From the NCBI GenBank assembly GCA_963971575.1, contig OZ020625.1, positions 25,011,253 through 25,075,252 of the forward strand: DNA of 64,000 bases. The letters are read 5' to 3'. Every line of letters starts with the position of its first letter. Within the stretch, counting starts at the first letter, position 1. Positions 45,001-57,000 of this stretch are shown piece by piece. A model generated the notes under the pieces. That model searched no databases and was not told where the DNA came from. It saw nothing but the letters and a program-made list of their open reading frames with translations. Both the position numbers and the translations under genes were made by a program. This DNA is from Liopterus haemorrhoidalis (Eukaryota > Arthropoda > Insecta > Coleoptera > Dytiscidae).

Positions 45001-48000
45001 AAACACTTGTATAAACTTTTAGGTTAGATTTGGGTTAGATACAAATGTTGTCAAAACCGAAAACGCGCACTTATCACGCCTCCAACCCCACCATGAAATT
45101 CGAACTTGTAAATATAACACCACGCCTCTCACCCCTGTCACGCCTTTGATCTACCATGAAAATGATGCATTACACAAGAACAAGAACGTCGGCTGAAAAT
45201 CTGTGTACGTAAAATTTTACGGAAAATTTTTGGTCCTGTCCAAGAGGATGGAATATGGAGAATCCGAAGAAATTATGAGCTGTGTGACCTTTATAATGAA
45301 TCGGATGTGATTGGCTTTATAAAAAGTTCCAGAATACGTTGGATCGGACACGTCATCAGAACGTCCAACAACATGTCAATGAGAAGAGTATTCGATAGCG
45401 TTCCAGGCACAAACAGGAAGACCTCGAATAAGATGGGTGGACAATGTGCACAAAGAATCGATGCCTATAATTGGAGAAGATCAGCGCGTGACCGCGGAAG
45501 ATGGAAGAAAATTGTGAAGGCAGCAAAAACCCTCTAAGGGTTGTAAAAGCCAATTGATTGATTGGTCTCACTTCATAGCGCTGTTGAGTCCAATACAATA
45601 TTTTATCTAACACTATATAGTTTTACCATTGACAGATTTTCGTAAGAGGATTCACAGTCTTCTCTAATTATAAATTCAATTTATCACACGGTAGGTACGA
45701 ACCTTGAAATGTTTGAAAATTCACACTTCACATCAATATTTTTTTCGAATTGGAAGCCTCCTCATACCAATTTTTTGTGTTGCCATAGTCTGTAAATGAA
45801 TACTTACTCCATTTAGTGCCGAGTATAACTGGACAACCTCCATGTAGAGTCCTCTTATTTACGGTTCCATTCAGGTAAGTATTGAGCCAAAAGATGGCAT
45901 AACCTTTTCTTCCGGGTACAGCTGCTTTCAATTTTGGCAACGCTGTTGATCCACCTTGTGTTACATCGTTCAACTAGTAAAATAAAAGTCATTGTTTTAA
46001 CATTGGGAAATGCTGTCTTAGTCTTAGAGATATAACGAGAACGTAAATAGGACTATAGACGAGGTAACTGTAGCAGAGCGCGGCGGAAGAAACGCAGCCG
46101 CCATATTTGACTGGTCAAAACATTAGCCTACATATTAGATGTACCGGGAAGTTTTTTCGTTTATTTGGTATTATTAAAATAGAAACAAATCGAAAGAAAA
46201 ATATACTTTATTGAGTAAAATAGTTACCATTGTGATCTATAACACTCTGCCATTTATCAGGAAGAGAAACTATTCCCGGTTTATAAAATTACTGATTTTT
46301 TTAAGGAAAAAATTGTTCTAGGCTCATTTTAACATGGTTCATATCTCTAAGTGTCTTGTTTCTTAAAAAGTGTTACCAGTGACCGAAATAAGTGATAGTC
46401 GGAGGGTGATATGTTTGGTGAGTAGGGTGGGTGTGTTAGAACCTCCCAATCAAGCTCGGAATGTTTTTCATGTGTCTTTTTTTGATGAATGAGGTCAGGC
46501 ATTATCGCCTTGAAGAATAACTCTTCTATTCACAATTTCTGGCCGATTTCTGGTCAAGTTCTGATTCAGTCGATCCAATTGTTCACAGTAGAGATCAGAA
46601 TTAACACTTTGCCCCAGTTTTAACATCTCATAATAAATTATTCCTTTATAGGGCTTTCCAGATCGAAGTTCATCATCCAAGCGTAAATTTCCTGAATTAA
46701 ATTTTTTAAACCACTGTTAACATATGCGTAGGCTTAGTTTATCACCATAAACAGTGCAAATTGAAAACCTATATTTTGTGTCTCTTTCTATCCCATAGAA
46801 ATTGAAGTGAGCTCGAAACAATAATGGGTGTGGCCTTTCATGTTTTTTTCTCATTCCAATTTACATGTGTTAAAAAGAGATGAAAATTACATATTTTGTG
46901 TCTCTTTCTATCCCATAGAAATTGAAGTGGGCTCGAAACAATAATGGGTGTGGCCTTAACAACGATTGAACAATCCAATTTCAAACTGGTAACATTGAAA
47001 AAATGTACCAACATTAAATAAATAAATGTACTAACTGAGTTAAGGATTGTTGTTGATTAAAACATATCATAACGTTGGTACTTAAATTAACCAAGTATGA
47101 CGTCATCTCATAGTTATCCTAAACCGACTTTAGCCACATTGTCAACTGTTTACACAGGGATAGTAACTAGTTTCTAGTTACTTGCGCTAGTTACTAGCTT
47201 TTTTACTTTACCAATGTAAACCCGGCATAATATTAGGTGTAGGGGAAAGTTTTTTCGTTTTTATTATTAGTGCAGTATACGAACTAGTCACGACTTATTC
47301 GCTGAATTAAACAGACGTCTTTTGCGTTTTGATTAAACTCTGTAATCTTGAGTACCTAATTATTGTTTTCGTTTTATTTTAAACCCTTGCATTTTAAAAT
47401 GGCGGAAGAATTTTCATCAAAACATTTTTTATGCTGTTTAATGTTGTATGAGTACCATTAAAAAATCTGCTACAGTTGCTACATAAAACATTTTATGTTT
47501 ATGGTGATAAACTAAGTGTACGCACATGTCAACAGTGGTTTAAAAAATTTAAGTCAGGAAATTTATGCTTGAATGATGAACTTCGATCTGGAAGACCGTA
47601 TAAAGGAATAATTTAATATGAGATGTTAAAACCGGAGCAAAGTGTTAATTCTGATCTCTACTGTGAACAATTGGATCGACTGATTCAGAACTTGACCAGA
47701 AATCGGCCAGAAATTGTGAATAGAAGAGGAGTTATTCTTCAAGGCGACAATGCCTGACCTCATTCATCAAAAAAAGACACGTGAAAAAATTTCCGAGCTT
47801 GATTGGGAGGTTCTAAGACACCCACCCTACTCACCAGACATTGCACCCTCCAACTATCACTTATTTTGTATTTAATATGTACGAAACTGAAATAGAAATG
47901 AAAATTTATATTTTTGATCTAAATAAAAATAGAAAAACTTAATAATAACTTAGAGTATGTGTATCTAAGCGTTTGTTTTGGCGCCCCAAGAGAATGCGCC

Positions 48001-51000
48001 CTGTGCCCCTGTCGCTCCTGCCTTTCATCACCGCTGCTCAGTGGACGCACTCACTAAAAAATATACAATTACTTCGTTGTTTGATGGGTCTGCAGTGCAG
48101 CCCAGTGGACGCTTACCTTAAGACTATACATGAATTAAGGAAATATTCTTTATTACGTACATAAAATATTGTAGTAGCTAATCGGTTCCCATGGGTCTTC
48201 CGTACTCTGTCCAGTTTTTCCTTAAACATAACCAAATTAGTCAACAAGCAAATACGAGGTTGCCTCTTATATTTCGGGATTGCGCTAAACCGTGCTGTCA
48301 TCTGGAAACTGACGCTTCTATCATAGAGTTTGACATTTTTGACGGTATACGTGCTGAGAACTTTTTGACGTACGAGCGCTATTTGTGTTGTTTACAGTAA
48401 CTTGAAAAAAATCATCTCGGCTAAAAATGAAATTAAATCGTGAACATTTTCGAGCGATTATTTTTTACAACTTTCGCCGTGGATTAACTCAACAACAGTG
48501 CATCGTGTCACGGTTCCTGGGAAATATTTAAATTTTATCAATTTCCCTTAGAAAGTCAAACGAGGAAAAAATTGAATTTCTAGATGTTGCTTTTCCTTGG
48601 TGCCACTAACCCAGTACGAGGTTTGAGACTTGGAGGGTGTGGGCTGAAACTATCAAGGTCTAATTTATTTTAGGGCGCCATTCCTCTGACCAAAGAAAAA
48701 GTGGGAGAACTTTAGATACAATAACAAAAACAAAATTTTCTAAAATTGAAATTTTGAATGATGGGGTAATTTATTTCCGCGACCAATTATTGTAACATAT
48801 TTACAGAAATAAATTTAGTATAAATAAAATAACTAATGTAAATTTGTGGCCACAATTAAAGCTACCGCAATTTACAATAAAAACTTAAAACTAACTTAAC
48901 CTAAGATACGTTACAATAATCGGGGTAACTTGATAAATTTTGAGAAGAAGAAATCCAAATAGACCAATACGTTATCCAAATTCCTCAAATTAAATTTTGA
49001 TGTTTGGGTTCCAGAAATAAAATAACTGTTTATAACCAATACCAAAAACACCGTTTGACAATACGGCGTTTATTACAATTATATACTACTATTTTTTTAT
49101 TTAAAATGGGGATAATTTCCGTCTAACGGCTTGTAATATTAATTATAAACTTCCGCACAATGCGGCTGAATCAATTTATAAAAGTTCCTTCTAAATAGGC
49201 AATCTTTTCTTCAAAATTTCATTGATTCCGTTTTTCTTTAATAATTAATATCTCCCCAAAACAAATAATACAAAACCTTCCAAACAAATTCGTTTTGTTT
49301 TTTTTATCGTCCCTGTCAAACGTCGGTTCCATAGTAACATTAATAATCTTATTACAAATTTATCTAAACTTCCAAAATTACACGTGACAATCGATGAACT
49401 TAATTCTACTTTTGGCGATGAAGCACCATCAAGGACTACTGTTTATCGATGGTTTGCCGACTTCAATCGTGGCCGTAGGTCGCTTAAAGCCGAATTTCGT
49501 GAAGGTCATCCAAAATCGGTTGTTGTTCCGCAAAACATTGATGCTGTGCGTGAACTGATACTGCAAAATCGTCATGTGACTTATCGTGAGATTGAGGTAT
49601 CCTTGGGCATTAGTGGGACCAGCATACATTCATTATTGCATGAACATTTGGCCGTTAAAAAGATTTGTTCGCTTTAGTTTCCACATAAATTGACAATCGC
49701 TAGGAAAGTAAACAGCAGTTTACTGTGTGGATCTTTCAAGATGATCCAAATCTAATAAAAGTTGCTCGTGCACGAAAGACTTCTTCGAAGTGTTTTCGAA
49801 AATAAACGATTCATATTTTATACTGTACCTTTTCGATTGGATCCACATGAAGACAAAAATGGCCACCCATTCCATAGCTGACCACTTGAAGTTGTTCACA
49901 AAATTTGCAGGATAAAGTGGTCATATCTTCAGCACGTCGAATCAATGTCCCTAAGACTTTATGTGTATTAGGGAGCAGCCAAGATTGTTGACTCACTCTT
50001 TCTAAAGTATAACCACCAATAGTCTTAGATCGTTGTAACTGAAAGTAATGTTATCATAAGAAATGCAGTTTGTAATTTAATTTAAGTTTTTTCTGTTAAT
50101 TCAATAATAATAAGAGTAATTTAAATGTTCAATTTTTAACCCCAAAAATTAAATGATACAAAAACCTGAATTACTCCTGAATGTACTATAAATATGTAAT
50201 GAAATTTACTTACCACTGCAAATCAAAATTCTAAAAGATCTTTTAAGGGGGCGGTATGGTCAGAGCAGCACATTTTATACCCATTTTCAAGATTTTTTTT
50301 TAGGAAACTGTTAATAGTAACTTGATTGGGATAATACCTACAGTAAAGAACAACCTTTGAAGAGTATTCAAAAAAAAATTTACTGAAAAATATCGAAAAT
50401 TAAGCTCGTGACATGAATTTGAAATTTTCGTTCAGGACAAAGAGTTGATTTGCGGTGAGACACATAACTAATGACTGGATCATCTAAAACAAAAAAACCA
50501 AAAATATTTCGTTAGTTTATGAGTTTCTTGAGGTAACGCTGTCGAGATATTTTTTTTCTTGCTTTTTTTGTTTTATGGAATTTTTTACAACTGAAAACAG
50601 AAATTTCGAAAAAAAAATTTCCGTTTTTTTCGTTTTTTTGACTTCAAACTTATACCAAAAATTAAATAATCTAGATATTTGAAAAAACTCGACAGCGTTA
50701 CCTCAAGAAACTCATAAACTAACGAAATATTTTTGGTTTTTTTGTTTTAGATGATCCAGTCATTAGTTATGTGTCTCACCGCAAATCAACTCTTTGTCCT
50801 GAACGAAAATTTCAAATTCATGTCACGAGCTTAATTTTCGATATTTTTCAATAATTTTTTTTTTTGGATACACTTCAAAGGTTGTTCTTTACTGTAGGTA
50901 TTATCCCCCCCCCCTTAAAGCTGGATGATATGGTTTAAAATAGCAAAAGGCAAGTTTTAAATTAAAAAAAAAAAACCTTTATGCAAGAAGAAAATAATAT

Positions 51001-54000
51001 TCTTACCACTAGACCTATACCTGAAGAAATCCAAAATTTTTGTCCTGAAGAATTTTTTTTATAAAATTATTGTATTTTTATTGTATATAATGTATAAATT
51101 TGTATTTACCTGGCTAATATGGTTGTATGGTTATGACCAATAGAACAATATATTAAAACCAGTGGCGTAGGGAGCCTCCGCTCCCATAAAAAAAATAATA
51201 AAAAAAATACATATTTTTTTTTTTTTAATTTAAAAAAATATTTAGTTAAATCTTTAAAAATACATCAAATTATGTCCTATACAATTTTTTGTCCAAGGCT
51301 TGGTTTACTAGTTACGAATTTTTTAAAATTTTAAAGTTTAATAACTTCCGTTACCGGTTTCGGATTTTAATAAAAAACAATAAGGTTCTTCCCAATTATT
51401 AGGAGCATTTTTTAGTACCAGAACGAACTCTTTAAGTTAAACCGTTTTTGAGTTATCATGTATACACACAGACACACAGACACACACACACACAGACACA
51501 CAGACACACAGACACACAGACACACAGACACACATACAGACACACACACACACAGACACACACACAGACACACACACAGACACACACACAGACACACACA
51601 CAGACACACACACAGACACACACACAGACACACACACAGACACACACACAGACACACACACAGACACACACACATACGGACGGCACTTCGAAAATAGGTT
51701 TTTGGATTTCCTGGACCATGAAACGTGGTCATCCGTCAAAATCTCGACATCGAAAATTTTCGCGATGACAATACTTGCCCCTTATATATTAAGGTCGGGC
51801 AAGTAAAAATAATAATAAAAAAAAATAGATATATATATTTTTTTTTTAAATTTAAAAGAAACTTTAGGTAAATCTTCAAAAATACATCAAATTATGTCCT
51901 ATACAAATTTTTGTCCAAGGATTGGTTTACTAGTTACGAATTTTTTAAAATTTTAAAGTTTAATAACTTTCGTTTCCGGTTTCGAATAAAAAACAATAGG
52001 GTTCTTCCCAATTATTAGGAGAATTTTTTAGTACCAGAACGAACTCTTTAAGTTAAACCGGTTTTGAGTTATCGTGTATACACACAGACACACACACATA
52101 CGGACGACACTTCGAAAATAGGTTTTTTGGATTCCCTGGACCATGAAACGTGGTCATCCGTCAAAATCTCGACATCGAAAATTCGCGATTACAATACTTG
52201 CCCCTTATATATTAAGGTCGGGCAAGTAAAAATATACATTTTCTAGCACGATGATGCTCCGGTACACAACAGTGTAATTATTACCAATATTTTTAACAAA
52301 AAAATCCCTCATATAAATGGAGTTCTGCTATATTAGATTAGGTAATAAGTATTTTACCGTTGGTATGCTCAAGTTTTTAATTATTTCAATTTCTTCATCA
52401 CTAATAATCTCATGAAATATTAAAACACGTGGTTCCAAATTTATTTCTTCTATTTTGAATGGAGCCAGTAGTCGATATGGTCTGTTATTATGCATATACT
52501 TGCAATGCAACACAGACAGTTCTTTTGTACTTTTTAACACCTCTTGACGACAAAGTTTTTTATAATCCGTTTCAGAATATAACAGTTCGGTTTTCAGTGG
52601 TCTCTGAAACTTAATAAAAATATGTTAAGTGTGAACACATTTCAGGTTTTCATATGTAAAGTCTGACAAAAAAAAGATGTCGCTTCAAGGTCATGTACGA
52701 GGGCTACCTTTTAAGTTTTTACAAAAACAAAGAAAAATTTTTTTTTTGAACAATATTATTTTCCTTTCTGAGCCCTTCCCCCCCTTTTATCTGGGCCCCG
52801 GGCCTGTGCTCCTGTTGTCCTTGCCTAGTTACGGCACTGTTAATAAGAACTAAGTTTATTATTAACATAATGGAATATTTATACTATTTCGATGACCAAT
52901 TTACTGAACAAAATATGAAAATTCACATTGGAGTGAAAATGAGTTAGATAACTGACCAACAAAATATTTTTTTTTATCTTGGTGCCGACAAAGTAAGTAC
53001 TGATTTTGGATATTTTTGATGTGCTGATTCCAAAAATACCAGACTCTTTTTCGTAGCAGCTCTAGTTTTTGAGATACAGACTAATTAATTTTAGTTTTTA
53101 TCTAAAAACGGTAAACTTCCTCCTTGGACAGCAAATGGATATACAAAATATCCTTGTTTTTTATGTCTTTGGGACAGCAGAGCTGAGGATCAGCACTGGG
53201 TTAACAGAAATTGGGTGATTTCCATTAAGAAATGTCATAATTCAAGAAAAACAAAACTTTGTCAACGAACCTTTGGTTGCGAGAGAGAAAATTATATTTC
53301 TACCCTTGCATATCAAGTTTGGGCTTATGTAGCAATTTTTGAAGGCTTTAAATCAAGATGGATTTTGTGTAGGCTACTTGACACGTAAATTTCCTGGGAT
53401 TAACTCTGAAAAACTGAAAGCCAGATTATTTGATAGTCCTCAGATAAGGTAACCTACTGAAGATCCACAATTCAACCGCATCAATGAACGAGATTGAATC
53501 TAATTCTTGGTGTTCATTTATTCAAGTAGCACAAAATTTTCTTGGAAATCATAAGGCAGAGAATTAGTGGAACATATGCTTTCCAACTTTAATATTCTTG
53601 CTTGTATTATAACCACTTACCAGAAAACCTAGGTGATTTTAGTGAAGAACCGGGGGAAAGATTCCATCAGGACTTAAAACTACTGAAGATAGATATCAAG
53701 GAAGATAAGATAGCCACATGATGGCCAACTACTGTTGGAGTCTTCAGAAAGACTGTTCTGGTAAACTCCATGCTAGAAAGTCGTACAAAAGAACATTTTT
53801 AAGTGATAAGTGATGAATGTATATTTATCTACTTTGTGAAATAAATACCTTACTTTGTCTCTTTTGTGTTTGTAACTGGCAGTTGGAACAAATAGTAACA
53901 GTAATAACGTGAAAAATACACAAGTTAAGAAAAAAGATTTTTTATTGTAAAAGAGGCCAATATAGCGTATCTCAAAAACTAGATCTGAAAGACCAAATCT

Positions 54001-57000
54001 GTCGGCTATTTTGGATTCTGTGCCCAAAAATTACTTAGACAGTTAAAAACTCGCAGGCACCAAAATGTCTGTTGGGCTGTGTATGACCGTTCAAAAAATA
54101 TATACTTACTGCAAGCTCGTCATCAAAATCATATGGCCCTGAAACAGTTATTCATTCAAAATTAAAAAATCGTTTAAAACAATTAAAGATATAAAAGAAT
54201 AATCTAAATGTGAGGCAAAACGCCTACCAAAATATAATCAAACATTTTTAACAGCTGAGAACAGAGTTCATGTGTGTAGAGTGTAGTGTGTAGTGTTCTG
54301 TAGGCTCCGCTTACTATTTTACAATATTGCAGTTTTTATGCTTTTGACAAAACTAATTATTTTTACCGACCGCCAACATATATAAGGAAGGTATTGTGAT
54401 CATACCGATTTTTACATTTCGAGATTTCGATGGATCTCCACGAATTGAGGTCCTTACATAACGTATTGACTATTTTTAGCATGATGTCTATCGGTCTATC
54501 TCTCCGTCTGTCTGTCTTTCGGTCCGTGTATACGTGCAGAGCAAATTCGGCTAAAAGGATTTTTATGAAACTTCATATTTAAGTTTTGACATCAATGGCA
54601 CGAATTGATCAACTTTTGGTAAAAATCGGTTAACTAAAAATGGGAGTTTACTCGTGTCGGTTTTAAGATATTTGCGAATATTTCACAACAGAGAAATATT
54701 TCGAAAAATATTATTTAACAAACGTTAAAAGCTATAAAAGCAATAACTGACAACTTTTATTTGAGACATTTTTTGATAAAGCAGCATAAATTAAACAAGT
54801 ACTTTGTGATGGTGGTCGGTCTTGTGGTGGCCACAGCTGATTTGTTTAATTAATGGCTGAATTATGGCTAATAATGTTATGGATTTTTTGCATTTATGGT
54901 TAAGGTGGTGTATGTCATTTTTTGGTAATATTATTGGTTAATATTATGTAAAAAAAAATTAACAGTTGAGAATTGCGTGCACCACACTACACTCTACACT
55001 GTAGAATGTTTATCCACAAAACTATCTACTTGTAGATTCCAAACCAGAAATGGCAAGAATAATAAACTATAATGAAATTGCTCACTAAATGCACTTCATC
55101 ATTTCGCGTCATAACTTCAATGACAAACTTGGTGGAAATAAAATAACTAAATTGATTTTATTTCAATTGAATTATAGACTAATAGTGCTCTTCACTCTTT
55201 TATTTTACTAATACAGCCCATTAAAGTCATATTTAGTTTGTGTTCGATAGTCATTTTGAAGATTTACAAATTTTAAAAGTTTTTATTTAATATAGGGACA
55301 TTTGTATTAGTATCGCTAAATTTTATTTTGTTTACATTTGCTGATATATTACGTTTTGATTTGTTTTGACACTTGTGTTAACATATCTATCTTATACTAA
55401 TTTGTCTATCCTTTTTTATTTAGTTTTTAGGATTTTGTAGATATGACCAAACAACCCTTATACCGTCAGTTTGTCGTCTGTCTGTCTGTCTGTCAAAAGA
55501 AAATTGTAGCCAAACGGCTAGACCTAGAGAGTTGAAATTTGGCAAGCTTATACAACTCTTTGACCCGCACATAGGAAAAATACTAAAACATCTGAAAAAC
55601 ATATCCCCCTAAAAATATAAACAAATATCTGCTCATCGAAAAAAAATAAATATTTTTTTTAAATTCTGAGTAGGGTATCGAATGAAAGCCCTTAGTGGAT
55701 TAACGATCAAAATTTTATTTTTGCATAATAAATTATTGTGTCGTGATTTTTGCTAAAACTGTTCAAAATTTTTTTTTGTCCCACACCCTATAGCCCAGAT
55801 GGTTTAAACTAAAAATCTGAAAAAATTAATGTATTAAAAGTAATGTACATTTGTGTGAACCGGAATAGTACAACAGGAATTTTTGATCAGAATATGTTTT
55901 CGGAAAATAACGAATTTTTTGTTTTTTTTGCTTGACCCTGTAAAATATTTAATAACTTATGTAACACAATAAACCAGCATGCTTTGATAGAGTAATGATT
56001 AGCATTCTAGCGTTCTAATTTGCAAACGAGGGTTCCAGTCTCGAGACATTTTTATTTTTTCCGTTTTTTTTTTACATTTTTATTTTGTGTAAACTATTTT
56101 TTCAAAATTATAGTTATATTTGGGCAAATGTTGCATTTAATTTTTAAAAGCGTAAATTTAATAACCAGTGGAAATTGTTGAAATTGAATACACGAAATCA
56201 GAGGGGCGGAATTATGACTTAAAACAACCAATGGAAGCCATAGGCGCAATTTTTAAAATCTTAATGAACCTTGCTATATAAAAAAAATACTACATATATT
56301 TAGAAACTTAAATAATGGTATTAGGCATTCGAATTAAAATTAACAAATATTTTAACATAAAATTTGTTTGGCATCCCAAATAATCATCATTCACTTACTA
56401 AATACCTGTGAAACCCTGAAATGTGTGAAAATTCACACTTCACATCAATTTTTATTTTTTAGTGTGTCCCAATTATCCTTTATGAAATCTGGCCACTTTA
56501 CCCAAGTATAAAAAAAGCATGCTCCTCTAAATACGTACCTACTGGTATATATGGTAGACATTTATTCCTTGTTGCCAAAATCGCTTTGTATGCTGCAGTA
56601 GAATTACCATCAATTTCCAATTGTTTTTCGGCCTCCTTTATCCAATCCCATGCTTCTTTATATTTTTTATTGTGAAGAGCGAATTTGCATATTTTCATAT
56701 AGTCTATTGCAGTAAAGTGCGCAATATCTGATGTTAGATATTCAAATTTCCTTTCTCTGATTGCTGGTGGAAGAGCTCCGGAATATTCGAATACGCGAAG
56801 TATTGCATTACCAGCTCCTAACATGTCGTCTCCTGACGGAAATGTATGCCTCTCCTTTAATTTCTGGTCTACAAATCCAATGATAATGATAACATAAAAA
56901 TCAATTTCCTTCCTTTGTCTGTAGATACAGTATTGGCCATAAAGATAGCAACTTTTTATAATCCTCTTTTATTTTTATTCTATTCAATATTTTTAAAATT

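Larger units (their letters stand above)
42290..45537 (+). pseudogene. Non-LTR reverse-transcriptase relic broken by two DNA transposons
   Basis: Three blocks of one ORF2: 42293-42628 ([17 protein letters not shown], then EKTNLRAS and, in another frame, [18 protein letters not shown]), 44243-44320 ([15 protein letters not shown]) and 45173-45537 ([45 protein letters not shown], stop). The breaks are filled by a TTAA-flanked element and a TTA-flanked Harbinger. Several frameshifts also occur. Clade not certain. Antisense to, and inside, the last intron of P4HA gene 3. Confidence 0.8.

Noticed and set aside
51412..51768. Open frames of TQTH / VCVS repeats
   Set aside because: Translation of a (CACA/GACA)n tract within repeat family 3.
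53773..54027. Minus-strand frame with a hydrophobic stretch
   Set aside because: No splice sites, homology or codon bias; it overlaps the decayed repeat and lies in an intron of P4HA gene 3.
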